From contig JAFKAC010000082.1 of the NCBI GenBank assembly GCA_025766275.1, positions 179,001 to 243,000 on the forward strand: a stretch of DNA of 64,000 nt, given 5' to 3'. Positions 10,252 through 22,876 of this stretch are shown piece after piece; the stretch's first letter is position 1; each line of letters starts with the position of its first letter. The notes beneath the pieces are model-generated. The model was given only the letters and a program-made list of their open reading frames with translations, searched no databases and was not told where the DNA came from. The position numbers and the translations under genes were made by a program. The stretch comes from Lactarius indigo. Its lineage: Eukaryota; Basidiomycota; Agaricomycetes; Russulales; Russulaceae.

Positions 10252-12260
10252 TTAAGACCAAGATACTCATTGTGGCGACCATCAATACCAGAGACCAGTG
10301 GACGGGTTTTCGTCCCTATTATCTAGAATGAAGGGGAGACCGCAACGTACCAACCCAATTCCTAGGAGCGGCCAGGTGGAGAGACCGAGGAGACGAAACC
10401 AGGTACTTCGTAGAGTTCAACGGACCTACAAGGTTCAGACCTGTTGAGTTTAATTTCGACCACTTGTGTTGGGTGGAAATTACGTGGAACCCCATAGACC
10501 ACCGCTGGGACGTTGTCAGACCAGCAGGAAGACAATATCAGTGCGATATTGACGCGCGTGAACTCAATTCACGATCCGACTGGGGGCCCATTGACGGCCA
10601 GTTACGAGAACACTCCACTGGGGAAGCAGTAAGCGAAGAAACAGAAGAGGACGAACACAGTGAAGAAAATCGACCCGCAAGTATCGGGCCTATCGAGCAA
10701 TACACCATCCAACAAGCTGAGTCCTTACACATCTCAGAACAACCAGAAGTCATTCACGTACGATCGCCGGCAGCAGAAATGGCAACGACCACCATGACAG
10801 CCGAAGAAATCATGAATGTTAGGGAACAAGCCGCGCAAGAAGCGGCCGAAGCAATTAGACAAGAGTCGCAGCGACATCTCATGCCCATCAATCCAGAAAC
10901 AGGGCATCGTATGACTGCAGACGACGCAGCAATCTTTCGGGCTATCGGACCCGACCAAGGGGACCCTCCATCGGGAGACGGACAAAAACGAGGACTGCCG
11001 CTTGACCCCCTGCCAGGATGGGGAGGACCACCAGGAGGGGATTTCCCTCGACGCCTGGGCGGAGGAGGAAACCCATCAGACCTTCCAAATAACCCACCAG
11101 AAGGGGGACCCCCAGGCGGAGGTGGAGGGGGAGGCCCACCGGGAGGAGGGGGAGGACACGGGCATGAAAAGCTAACAGGTGAACCTCCCACCATTTTCGA
11201 CGGAGACCGCACTAAGGTGGATTCATTCCTCACGCAATGGCATGTGTACTGGGGAATGAACCTCGATACCTCGGTCATGCGCAACGATTACCGACGCAGC
11301 CTCCTCTTTCTGTCCTATATCAAAGGGACATCAGTCAGCGAATGGGTACTCTCGTACCTCAAGTGGCTCAACCGACAAATACAACGAGGGATAGACCAAC
11401 ATACACGAGATCTATGGAACGCAGTGGCAGAGGGTTTTAACCAAAGGTTCGTTAACACCCTCGAACGTGAACAGGCTCAAGCGCTCTTAAGAAAGGGACT
11501 CAAAATGATCGACGGAGACATTGACAAATACATCAATGAGTTCGAGGAGGCCGCCAGAAAAGCAGGATACTGCCTCAACGACCCCCAGACCATCGACTTG
11601 TTCACCAAAGGCTTGCCGAAGAAATTATACGAAAAGACGTACAATCTGGACGAGCCAGAGACGTTCGACGAGTGGAAACGAGCAACACTCCGTCGGCAAC
11701 GCAATTACATTCACATCCGGGCCCGGGTGGATGAGTACAAGGACACCAAACCAAAGAAAACGGGAAACGCCGGATGGACCGTTCCCCAGAATCTCGCAAA
11801 CCCCTGGGCAATGGATACCTCCGCCGATCGAACAAAAGCAAGACTAGCAGGGTCGGAAGAAATCGACTACAGCAAGCCGCCTTACACCGGCTTACCCCCC
11901 TTCCCACCAAGAGGAGGACCTGGGGCAAGGGGGCGAGGAAGGGGAGGGTCACAACGAGACCTAAGGACGGTGTTGTGTTATAACTGCAACGCCCCCGGTC
12001 ATCTCTCACAAAATTGCCCCCATCCCAGACAGCCACGGCAATGGCAACCGCAGAACGCCGGACCTTCCACTGTCCGAGCAGCGGGAACTGACTACTACAC
12101 ACAAGAAACACCGCTGGCTCAAATACAGGCCGCGTCCACTAGCAAGACCGCCGAAGAACGGGCCAAAGAATGGCTTACCGGAGTCGCAAACGCACCCGAT
12201 GAAGTCAAAGACCTGATACTGCAGGATTTGTGGGGAAAAGAGGGTTTTCGGAGCGCCTGA
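10252..12260 (+). pseudogene. gag of element B with in-phase upstream extension
   Basis: Capsid and nucleocapsid polyprotein. The coding frame is conserved with element C from just after the LTR (ILIVA motif), but has no ATG until about 10779 (MATTTMTAEE); a TGA at 10329-10331 interrupts the upstream part, and element C has CGA there. After the ATG come an Ala/Glu-rich helix, a Gly/Pro-rich linker (about 11020-11165), a retrotransposon gag domain (FLTQWHVYWGM near 11224 onward), Arg/Gly-rich sequence, and a CCHC knuckle CYNCNAPGHLSQNC near 11975-12016. Gag ends with TGA at 12258-12260. From 10779 the frame is intact, so a functional gag is possible if translation begins there. Confidence 0.85.
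12242..12248 (+). promoter_or_regulatory. Predicted -1 ribosomal frameshift site, G_GGT_TTT, element B
   Basis: In gag phase the sequence reads GAG GGT TTT CGG, ten bases before the gag stop. Pol is open in the -1 frame here. The heptamer G GGT TTT fits the X XXY YYZ rule and is kept in element C. A second candidate, G GGA AAA at 12233-12239, is nearby but is absent from element C. Confidence 0.65.
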
Positions 12261-15200
12261 ACCCATCGGCCTGGGTGAGGGCTTTAAATTGTAATTCTGT
12301 AATCATGACGCGCTTTCGTTCCCTTCGAATCCCAGTCTCGATACGCACAAATTACCGAATGGCCGACATAAGAGCATTGGTGGACTCAGGAGCCACCGAC
12401 AACTTCGTACACCCAAGCTTCATAAGGAAGATGGGTATTGGCACGCAACCACTGGCCCAGCCGCGAAAAATTTGGAATATTGACCAAACGGAAAATAAAG
12501 CTGGGTCCATCACTCACTTCACCGACCTTGATGTATACGCCAAAGGATATCACAGAACTATGCGATTCCTCATAACAGATCTCGGAACTGAGGAAATTGT
12601 GTTAGGATACCCATGGTTGGCAACCTACGAGCCAACTATCAACTGGCGCGACGCAGTGATACATGAAGAAATCATGCCGGTAGTGATCAGTACGCAGGAC
12701 AGTTCCCGCCAACAAACCATCATTGCCGCCGCCCTCACTGACGATCAAAAGGAAAACATAGTCGCGGATCTAGATGAAGAGGACGTATATCTACGTGCTA
12801 CTACGTCTACCGAACTAGCAATTCAGGCAAAAAGAGACGAACCACCCACGGAGCTACCAGCGGTCTACCAAGCGTTCCAGACGCTCTTTAGTGAAGCGGC
12901 ATCACAACGCTTCCCTCCCCCTCGGCCATGGGATCATGCCATCGACTTTAAACCAAATACCCCGTCGGCAATAGACTGCAAGATATACCTGCTGACGCAA
13001 GAGGAAGAGGGCAAACTCAAAGAATTTCTAGACAAAAAACTCAAGCAGGGATACTTACGCCCTTCCATTTCTCCGTACACATCATCATTCTTCTTCGTCA
13101 AAAAGAAGGACGGAAAACTACGCCCAGTACAGGACTACCGAGTAATCAATTCCCATACTATATGCAACCAATATCCCCTTCCGCTTATTCAAGACCTCAT
13201 CTACGACCTTAGCAATGCACATATCTATACCAAACTCGACATCCGCTGGGGGTACAACAACGTTCGTATTCGAGATGGCGACCAGGAGAAAGCAGCCTTT
13301 AAAACCAAATTCGGCCTCTTCGAACCAACGGTCATGTTCTTCGGTCTGACAAACTCACCCGCGACCTTTCAAACAATGATGAACCATATCTATCGAGATA
13401 CGATCGCAAAACATGAACTCCGCGGCACTGTCATTCGAGTATACATGGACGACATCGGGATTGCAACGCGCAAAGGTCACGACTCCGCAGACCACATTGC
13501 GGCAGTCACAGATGTCCTTCGCGTGGCCCAAGAACACGATCTATACTTCAAGCTCGAAAAATGCCTCTTTCACCAACCTCGGATGGATTACCTGGGGGTA
13601 ATCCTTGAAAAGGGGGTAACTCGCATGGATCCGGTAAAAGTTCAAGGTATTAAGGACTGGCCAACGCCAACGAAAGTCAGGGACGTACGCTCCTTCTTGG
13701 GCTTTTGCAACTTTTACCGCTTATTCATCCGAGGTTTCGCCACACATGCCCGACCACTAAACCGACTCACGAGAAAGGACACTGAATGGCGGTGGACGGA
13801 GGAAGAAGATCGCGCGTTCAAAACACTCAAACGCCTTGTTACCGAAGAACCGGTGCTGGCACATCCCAACTTGCAGGAGCAATTTGAGCTGGAGGTTGAC
13901 GCTTCCGGGTTCGCGGTGGGTGCAGTTCTTCTGCAAAAGAAACATGACGGGCGCAAGCACCCAATAGGATACTACTCTGCAACGCTGAGCGAAGCAGAAC
14001 GTAACTACGACATCTACGACTTAGAGCTACTTGCCATCGTAAAAGCTCTTCGGCACTGGCGCCCTCTACTCGCAGGATCCCCACACAAGGTCAAAATATT
14101 CTCTGACCATTTGAACCTGCAGTACTGGAAAACACCGCAAAAGATTAGTCGAAGAGTAGCCCAGGAAGTACTGGAACTAATGGAATACGACTTTGAGATC
14201 CATCATATCAAAGGAAAGAACAACGGCAGGGCAGATGCGCTATCACGACAACCGGACTACGACCAGGGGGAAGAAGATAATCAAGGTGTGGTTGTTTTAC
14301 CCCCAGAGGTATTCATACGAGCCACTAACGTCGCGCGTACACTGGAAATACACCCCATGATGCAACAACCGAGGCGACGACAAGACCCCACTATAATCAA
14401 GACCTGGGTCGACGCCCATCGCCTCAAGAAGATAGAAGGAGAATGGTACAAGGATGGACGACTGGTGGTCACGGGACCTATGACAACCTACCGGGCCATC
14501 ATACAAGATCATCACGACCCGCCGATACATGGGCACCCTGGGATAAGCAGAACCCAACGAATCGTAGAACGACACCACTGGTGGCCGAGTATTTGCCGGG
14601 ATGTGTATGAGTACGTCACAGGATGCGCTGACTGTCAGAGAAACAAAGTCAACACCAGACCAACCTGTGCTCCGCTGCATCTGATCACCGTAGTCGCGGA
14701 CGCCCCCCCATTCAATACCATCGCCCTAGACTTCATCACCAAACTGCCAACCTCACAGTCGTACGACAGCATTCTGACCATCACCGACCACGACTGCAGC
14801 AAGGCATCTGTATTCATCCCGTGTAATGAAGAAATCACGGCAGAAGGTACTGCCATTCTGTACGTTAACCACGTGTTCAGACGATTCGGGCTACCGCGCA
14901 AGATTATCAGCGACCGCGACCCTCGGTTTACCTCCAAATTCACACGAGAAGTATGCCGTATACTAGGTATCTAGCAGAATATCTCCACGGCCTATCACCC
15001 ACGCACAGACGGACAGTCTGAGCGAACCAATCAGTGGCTTGAGCAATATCTACGCTTCTGGGCTAATGAGCGTCAAGATAATTGGGCGGAGTACCTCCCC
15101 ATAGCAGAATTTGCTCACAACAATTGGCCCCACGAACATACAAAACAGTCGCCGTTCATGCTCCTAATGGGGTACAACCCGACGGCTGATTGGACGGATA

Positions 15201-16489
15201 AGCCATCCCCAATTCCAAATGTGATCACCAGACTAACACAGCTAAAGGAAGCGCGCCAATTGGCCCAGGACCTTATCAAAAAGGCACAAGATAGCTGGGT
15301 CCAACATAGAGATACCCCACGCTATCAGGTCGGTGACCACGTGTGGCTGGAAGGGAAGCATCTACGAACCAATCAGCCCACGGCAAAATTGGCAGCGCGA
15401 CGCCACGGACCGTTTAGAGTGATTCAGGTGATGTCGCCATACAACTATCACCTCGAACTTCCCACACAGTGGAGCATTCATCCAGTGTTCCACATCGATC
15501 TTCTCATGCCATACAAGAACACAACCTTTCACAGTGAAAACTTCCCGCGCCCGCCACCGGATCTTGTAGAAGGCGAAGAAGAATACGAAGTCGAGGCCAT
15601 TGTGGACTCCTGGCATTTTGGCAGAAGGAAGAAGTTGCAATATCTGGTCAAGTGGAAGGGCTACCCGGACTCGGAGAACCAGTGGGTCGACAAGGACGAC
15701 GTGTTCGCCCCAGAAGCGATAAAAGAGTATCAAGTGGGCCGAACAGCCATGAGATATCTTAAAAGCCAGCCCGAGGACGATCAAGGAGAGCATCACTCCC
15801 ACATCCGATCCTCTTATACTTTCATGCCCACTTCCCCTCTCAGACATGTCACCACGGCGATCCTCCTCGACCAAGTCGCACAAGACGCCGCCAACCTCAT
15901 CAAAGACGACGAAGAAACCGTGGTTCAACAGGTCCAGCTCACTCCGTACACACCTGCAAACATGCGAACGGGGCATATCACCGCTCAAGAGTGGGCTAAT
16001 GTCTTACAGAGGTTCCCCGACCCGACTCACCAGCCCAACGACGAGCAGCAGCATGCCATCCCTCACATCTTCCGAGACGACAACAGCAATCGGGAGCCCA
16101 TCGCTATCATCCCCCCAGGTGACGACCTCATCGGCACGCGGGGAATTCTCCCTGCCGACCGACCCCTCGAAGACCCAACAGGAGTTAGAAGCAGCGGAGG
16201 ATTGGCGGAGAGTGGCGAAGGAGTGGGCCGACGAACAACTGCGCTTAGCGCAGAAGAGGTTGAGCGAGTTGCGGCAGCGCAGGCAGCGCTCCCTAACGAC
16301 GAAGCTCACGCTGACGACGAAGATTACTACCCGGTCAGACACCCCCTCCTTCGAACGCACAGCCACCCTACTGATCCCCGAATCACCCCATGGCTCGTTC
16401 ACACCGACGGAACCGCCATGTCTCGAGGACGTGTGCGATTGCCCGGCGTCGCACTTCACACCCCCATTACGCACGACGACGACCCCGCG

Positions 16490-16981
16490 CAGGTCCTTGC
16501 GCCTGAAGGGTTCAGGGCGAATCGACAGCCCCATTACATTTACTTCCCCATCACTGGACCCGACGGCGTAGAGAGGAACGCCAGTCATGTTCAGATCGTT
16601 GGAGGTGCGAACCCTTTTGTGCTGGGACTCATTCCTGGCTCCCCCCATCTCTACGGCAAACCCCTCTATGCCTTCCCGATGCTATCGGCTGTGGGACGCG
16701 CCTTCATCGCCCACGAGGACTTGGTCATCCTCACCTCCGACAAGATTACGGATCGCGCGCTGAACCGCATCGGGGATGAGTCCCTGACTGCGGAAGTGAC
16801 GCGCTACCGGGCGGCCGCATATGAAGAAGAGAGGCTCACGGCTCGCATCCGCCAACTTCAAGCCATGCGGCTGTCGGCGAGGGACGACAAGCGGGACTGC
16901 ATTTATCGGTTGGAGAGGGCTAACGTCTTCGAGAGGATCAGCGACGAGCAGTCTACCTGGACGGCTAGGGACTTTCGGTGA
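16490..16981 (+). other. Conserved post-chromodomain C-terminal domain (element B copy)
   Basis: Part of the pol entry above, noted separately because it is the reference copy of a domain found five times in this window. Shared features, in order, are LAPEGFR, a HVQIV-G motif, NPFVLGLIPG, YGKPLYA, a HEDLVI segment, ALNRIGDESL and IYRLERAN, ending in a charged helix with EQ and Trp. It lacks the signal peptide and membrane segment of an envelope protein. Function unknown. Confidence 0.75.
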
Positions 16982-17011
16982 GTCTGGGGTCTCACGCTGA
17001 AAAGGGGGTGA

Positions 17012-17466
17012 TGTTACGATCGCGCGCGTCGAACCCTTACTGTACCGGTTGTGGCTACGGCAGTAAGGTAGATTAGTCACGGACTCGGGGTTTACGATAG
17101 GAGTTAGGAGTTGAAGGATGACTCGATCCTAGTACAGGTAGTAGTAGTATTAGGATCGCGCTACTTACGCGATACGTTGGACGCTACATTACTGTGACTC
17201 ATAGCAGCGCTTGAAAGCCTGCTCTTCTTGTATTTAAGATAGCTGTGGAAGACCAAGATACGCCATCTTGGTCTTCTTCAATCGTCACTTTCTTGTCTTC
17301 GCATCTCAAGTCTTTCCTCTACTTCGGGTAGAGTGCCGCAGTTATACTAGTGTCTTTGAACATCTAGGAGTTTGCCTTCGTGCCATATGCCCCAGAGCGT
17401 GATTAGCTAAGTTGCACAGTCGCCCAGAACGAGCTCAAGTCGAGCTAACGTCGTGACGGCGTTACA
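17012..17466 (+). mobile_element. 3' LTR of element B
   Basis: 455 bp, preceded by the polypurine tract ending GGGGGTGA. Compared with the 5' LTR only two bases differ: the T of GTGTCG is C here, and the A of CCAGTT is G here. Both are CpG versus TpG or CpA states. Confidence 0.95.
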
Positions 17467-20400
17467 ATTCCTCTATGCAAATATGAAGTACAAGATCTGA
17501 AGCAGTGGGTCGGGCGACTGCTCTCCAGGCCCACCATCGAAGAGCACATCTTTAAAGCCTTTCGGAGACCTCGAAAACAGTACATGGAAGACATGTGGGA
17601 TGCAGGCCACTTGTGCAAGATCCTTCTGAGGAAGGATGAACGGTTTCTCCCTGGGCCGGCAGATGAAATACGCCTAGCGTTTTCATTCTCGATGGATAGC
17701 TTTAACCTGTACCACATGAAAGAAGCTAAACAATCTGTTTCGTCGACTGCTATTTGGTTGATCTTGGTCAATCTCCCCGCCCACCTGCGATACCGTCCCG
17801 AAAATATGTTCCTTGCTGGCGTAATTCCTGGACCAAGGAAGCCTTCGCTTTCTGACATCAACCACAGTTTAAAACTTCTTGTGGACGTATTGTTGGAGTT
17901 CTTTGATCCAGGCGTCCTGTATTCTCAAACGGCAAGACACAAACAAGGTTGCCGGGTTCGGGCAATACTTGTCCCCGTTGTCTCTGATATGCTGGCTGCA
18001 CGGCAGGCTGGTGGGTTTGCGAGCGCAACGGCAACTTACTTCTGCACACACTGCTACTTAAAAGTGCAAGACATCGAAAACCTGGACAGAAAGACTTGGC
18101 CACCACGAGACGTTGTTGAACACCTCAAAGTTGCAAAGCAATGGCACGATGCAGAAACTTTCGACGGCCAAGAAACCCTTTTCAAAACTCATGGGATCAG
18201 GTGGTCCCCGCTTCTCAATTTGCCGTATTGGAACCCCATTCTATTCACGGCCATTGAGCCTATGCACGTATTTGACACAGGGCTTTTCCAGAATCATTGT
18301 CGACAGGTCTGGGGTATCAACACATCCACTGTGGGAGGTGACAGGACTGCGACGTCTACCACTAAAACAACTCCAAGGCCGTCAGATTCCGAAATGAAGA
18401 AGTGGTATGACATCATACGCACAACTGAGCAGCACGATCGTCTTCTGGAGCAACTCAATGGAAGGGACTGCGCTCGCGATACCCTCTGGCATATCTGCGC
18501 TGACCATAACTTGCGTCGCACAGGTAACAAGTGGCAATTAGCTATAACTATCATTGAATGGGTAGGTTTTTGGGCTTTTAGATGAATAAAATGAAGAACT
18601 TGTGTTGGATGCAGCGCCAGGCTACATCACTCGACGTCATCAAAATGCCGGCATCCCACTCCACTGAGAAAGCGCGCCATTCCTCCTCTACAGCTTTCTT
18701 CGCTTCTGAGACTGAGACTGAGACTGGTGATGAACCCCGAAGTGTTCGGGAGGGGAGTATCACTACCGATGACTCGGTACGGTGTCAATATGACTGAGAT
18801 ATATGCACGATCTGATCCTCTCCTAATTTAGGTCGCATCAGCTCGCACTCTGAGTGAAGACCAAGTTCCTTCTGAAGATCAGCTGAAAGACGTTGAAAAG
18901 TGCTTCCAACAGCTCATTGATTGTGCTGCATGGAACACTGTTTTGCGGGCTAAAAAAATTATCCTTCAATTTGTCTGCCAAGACTCCTGTAAGATGTCCC
19001 AGGATAAACTGAAGGGACTTCGCACCAAGGAAGAGCTATACGTCGCAGCTGCTGGATGGGTATGTGTGTAGTGTATTTGATCGAGTAACTTTACATCATT
19101 TCCAGTTAGGTACAAGCGAATTGTCCTCTCCAAGAGCTTCCTACCCAGAAGCGAACAACTTCCTCTGGAAATTCCGCGATACTTGGAAAGGATATTTTAG
19201 AGGCCGTTTGGGGAGACATGGATCGCACTGAACTTCCCTCCTGGGTTACACGAGCCCCTTTAAATTGGGGTACTGCGGCACGGGGTAAACTCAGTGCGAA
19301 CAACTGGAGAGTTGTCTGCACAATCCACCTCCCCATCACCTTAATCAGACTTTGGGGAGGAGACGACGCACCTGGTGACCGGAAAGCAATGCTGGAGAAC
19401 TTCATGGATCTAGTGCGCACTGTTCAACTTGCGAATTTACGCTCAATTTCTCGGGACGAGATCAAGTTATACGAGAAATATATCTTTCGCTACGTGACGA
19501 CATTCAAATCACTATATAAGGTGGCGAAGGTGAAGCCGATCCATCACACTGCCTTGCACTATGGGGACGTTCTCAGAGGGTTTGGCCCTGCACACACACA
19601 TGGCGCTGCCTTCTACGAACGGTACATCCATTCCATGCAGAGCAAGAACCATAACATGAAGCTAGGTTTGCGTCTTGCTTCTAGATATAACCCTACCAAA
19701 TACTTATTTTCGACAAGGTGAACTCGAGTTAACATTCATGCGTGCCTCGACGAGGGAGGCAAATCTACAAGCGCTACTCGCGGATGACAGTGAGGTCCGC
19801 TCACATGTTGGCGACCTTCTGGAAGCATACAAGAGTACTCTTGCTGAGGACATCCGCAGGACGCGCTTGGCCCATCTGATCGACGCAGTTCACTTGACAC
19901 AACAAACAGATTTCGCATATGATAGAGAACGTCTACGTGAATCAAGGCTTCCCGATGCCGTACTAACAGCGTTCATACAATTCTTATATCGCAAACATCT
20001 GGATCTCAGGGCCAAGGATTCTACAGGAAGTTCTTCAACCACATCTGTATCTGCTCAGTTTTTGGACAAGTTCTCCCTCCGCGGTGTTCAGTACTCAACA
20101 GCAACCTGTTGGTCACGTGATAGCCACCTGTTTTTTCGATCCCCCCAGCATGAAAAGTCCAGCCAGATCACGCACATTTTCTTTCATACCCACGTTCCTG
20201 ATTCACCCTCGTCTTCTTCTCGGGGTCAAGTTAGCCACCTGTCTGTTTACCTCTGCGTGCAGCCCTATGCCCCTCTTCAACACAGCCCAGATCTCAGGGA
20301 AATAGACCGAAGGTATAAACGATTTGGATTCGCCGGAGGATTTTTGTGCAGGAACGAGTTCGCGCCACCTGTCATCATTGAACCCTCGGACATCATTTGT

Positions 20401-20487
20401 CATATTGCAGTGACGCCCCTCGAAATCAGTGGACATGAAGTGATACATATTCTTCCAATGGACAGGGTACAGTTCTATCCGAATTGA
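17467..20487 (+). pseudogene. tnp2: Tnp2-family CACTA transposase, catalytic and carboxy-terminal part
   Basis: Continuation of the Tnp2 gene after element B. The first residues are IPLCKYEVQDLKQW, in phase with the left part. The core contains the FSFSMDSFN motif near 17683 and a long family-typical block (PAHLRYRPENMFLAGVIPGP near 17790), the CTHCYLKVQDIEN segment near 18046, GIRWSPLL near 18192, and later LPSWVTRAP and KLSANNWR near 19230-19310. Introns that restore the frame are 18562-18614, 18777-18831, 19060-19109 and 19666-19717. The last exon (19718-20487) has FSLRGVQYST and HILPMDRV, as in intact relatives. No other disruption was seen. The gene would be complete if element B and the TGA at 9501 were absent. 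Confidence 0.88.
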
Positions 20488-22623
20488 CGGCGCAATGAGA
20501 CTCATGGCGAAGGAATTTTGACCAACAGCTCATGCAGGCGTGCTTCATGCGCACAGAAGACCTCGACGTAGACGACCTGACCGAGGAATGAAGTCGCCAT
20601 CAGGTGAGAATCCTGAGTAGTATGCACCCCTTGAGCGATGTTGCTCATGGATCATTGACTCTAACCGTCGCACGGTACTCTTTTATTGGACACCCTCATC
20701 GCCGACTAATCTCGCTAGTGGCAAGCAATATCTAAAGCATGGTGACCGAAGGTGAGCATAAATACGACTTGCATAACATTCGAGATTTAACGCGCACAAA
20801 GACATGTAGGAAGGTGGTTTCGAGAGAATATATATTCGTGAGAGATTATGATTACGATCTGATGTATACACAGGGACAGGATTGAGATAATCTGAGTACG
20901 GGATATACTAAACGACTTTCGTTGCAAATGACCGCACAAGGCACAAAATGGAAGTTACACAAGGGAATGTGAGGTGAGCATCAGCATATGTCGCCAAATG
21001 CCGGGACGCTTTATAATCATGATGACAATTTTCAGATAATTACAAAGCATAACAGGATCAAGGATTCAGAGCGTGGTTATTACAGTCCCTTAGACTCTTT
21101 CCCCTGAAGAGTCCCTGACCCGCTGCGACCGTCTCTCTTAAACTTCTTTCCTCCCTGGCTGGCCGTGCTTGCTGTACATTCTAAGTGCTGTGCTGAAGAA
21201 TGTGATTTAACTTTTTGGGAACTTGAAGTCTCTCACGGTCCTAGGCAAGACGAAGGAGACCACTGGGGCCTAATACTGTAATAACTTCAGCAAGGATACT
21301 ACTTGGGATACTTAGACTGTCACTGTCGTCGCTTGCTACTTCTTCAGCTCCGAGCATCAGGTGAGAAGGTTTTTATTCCTCATGAGTCATGCCAGTTACT
21401 CACCCCACTGCCTCACCATCGACGCCGTCAGTCTCGTCTCAAACCCTGACCAAATGATAAAGCCGAGAAACAGAGAGAGAAGTAACAGGAGAGAGGGTTT
21501 TATCTGCCTCTCACATTGGCGGTATTGCCTTAGATACCTCTGATGATGAGATCGAGAAACAGAGAGAAAGAGGCAGCTTATAAGATAGCTTTCTAGGCTT
21601 AATTTTGGTCACCCAGCGGACCCGAGTCCCAGTTCTAAGCGGTAGAGGGATGCCTTAGAGGCACGTTCATTTTTCTCGTGTCGTCGCTGATATTCCCGGG
21701 CTAACATAAGTTACAACTTCAGCTCTTTTCCTTTTATCGCCACCTTGCCGACCTCACCATCTTCAATGCCTCTCACCATTAAGCTGGGCGACCTCTACAG
21801 TTCAAGGCGTCATCAAAGAACACGGGAGATCGTAAAGGCACACGTATGGGCCCACTTTGTGAGTCATGAACGACTCGCGCATGATGGGGTCGAGGTCACA
21901 ACTGTGAGGTGCGTTTTTACGCGCCTCTTTAACGCGCCCCGTCGGCACTCACAATCACTTGCAGGCCTACGGGCTGGCACCGCGAACGAGGCGCAGTAGA
22001 ACCGGGATGGCACTTAACGGTGGACTTCAGCAGATGGAACGGCGTGCACATTTCGACTCATCATGTTTACCATAGTGATCCTGCATTTAATGGGGTAAGT
22101 GCGTCCATTTATTCTCATATTTATTCTCATGTTATATTCTATTCAGATGGGCAGGAGAGGGCGGCGCCGTCACGTGATAGGTCGACAGGCATCCAACTTG
22201 CCTTAGAGTACTACGAATTTGCTTGATATACTCTCCAATTTGTTTTAAACCTTTTCTACTTCTTTCTTTAGCCACGGGAATGCCGAAACCCAGCGACCCC
22301 ATCACCTCCCTCGTCACCGTCCACGTCGTTGCCTCGCCGCCACGTTACCGTCACCGCCACCGACGTCCCCATCCTCGCCCCTCCATCGCGTTACCGTTGC
22401 CGTCATGATTGGGGTCGCGCGGGTCGTGTTGGCGGAGTGCCTCGGCGGCGGCAGCGGCATCTCATGGGCGTCGTGGTTGGGATACCACGCAGAGCGCCTC
22501 TGAGCGGCGACATCAGGAAACCTTACGAAGAGAGGGAAAGCTAAGTTTTAGTCAATGTAACCCCGCAAAGTACTCACTGATCGCAGGCCCACATGTCAAC
22601 AGATCCCCGACCACACCACAGCA
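20488..22623. other. No supported gene
   Basis: Downstream flank of the Tnp2 gene. Short frames only. An AT-rich part (20650-21060) carries no CAGTG terminus that could close the CACTA element. Around 21745-22000 a frame has KLGDLYSSRR and nearby helical sequence, but no family was recognised. Confidence 0.4.
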
Positions 22624-22876
22624 ATGAGGGATGCATTGTGGACTCGGAAGGGTGGCACGCCCAAAGCTATCGTGACGCAGATTGTAGAGCGCTGTCGCTG
22701 CGATGTCGTCCTGGACGCGCTCTGCGGCGTCGGCGACAAACAGGTTGCCTTTGCCTGAATATGTGAATGAGGTACGCTCTTCCTCCTCTCCCCCGACCTA
22801 ATCGCTTCACCGGATAGACGCCATTATCGGGCTCGACACATGCTCAACGCGCCTCGTACTTGCACGCCACGTATAA
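22624..22876 (+). pseudogene. Relic resembling the methyltransferase core of trimethylguanosine synthase (TGS1)
   Basis: The translation IVERCRCDVVLDALCGVGDK matches the SAM-binding motif I region of TGS1-type RNA cap guanine-N2 methyltransferases, which have DAFCGVGGN. After a stop at 22756-22758 the same phase reads ICE and a second stop at 22768-22770. An intron (22772-22817, GT-AG) then leads to AIIGLDTCSTRLVLARH, matching the acidic-loop motif II region. Both stops are TGA in positions where the family has Arg (FAxxCER pattern), so CGA to TGA explains them. Only this fragment is recognisable. The Gly-rich loop has DK instead of GN. Called on motif similarity alone. Confidence 0.45.

Larger units (their letters stand above)
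12230..16981 (+). pseudogene. pol of element B with long C-terminal extension (in-frame TAG)
   Basis: Polyprotein with protease (ALVDSGATDNF near 12376), reverse transcriptase (YMDD near 13445), RNase H (EVDASGFAVG near 13890), integrase zinc finger (H near 14530 to CADCQ near 14630), integrase catalytic core (ALDFITKLP near 14730, SDRDPRF near 14910, Glu in GQSERTNQW near 15020) and a chromodomain (VKWKGYPDSENQW near 15650-15690). One stop, TAG at 14972-14974, falls in the GI-QNIST segment where element C has Ser; TCG to TAG is one change. The phase is the same on both sides. About 400 residues follow the chromodomain: a variable acidic region and a conserved final domain (about 16490-16978). 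The stop TGA at 16979-16981 precedes the polypurine tract AAAAGGGGGTGA. Confidence 0.92.
9797..17466 (+). mobile_element. Complete Ty3/gypsy chromovirus, element B
   Basis: The element is 7670 bp long with two 455-bp LTRs, flanked by the target duplication ATTCC (9792-9796 and 17467-17471). It contains gag, then pol in the -1 frame, and a long carboxy-terminal extension. The two LTRs differ at only two positions, both transitions at CpG, so the insertion is young. Defects seen are a TGA at 10329-10331 in the upstream frame and a TAG at 14972-14974 in integrase. It sits inside the Tnp2 gene in the same orientation. Confidence 0.95.
8879..20487 (+). mobile_element. CACTA-type DNA transposon (Tnp2 gene), split by element B
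   Basis: The span covers the coding part of a Tnp2-type CACTA transposon, with element B inserted at 9797-17466. The host frame reads ...TYTIP up to 9796 and resumes in phase at 17467, where the duplicated ATTCC begins. The outer ends of the transposon could not be located, so only the gene is delimited. Apart from the retroelement and one premature stop at 9501-9503, exons and introns still look functional. Confidence 0.8.

Noticed and set aside
10754..11284. Minus-strand frame rich in Pro and Gly as a gene
   Set aside because: It is the antisense of the Gly/Pro-rich linker of element B gag.
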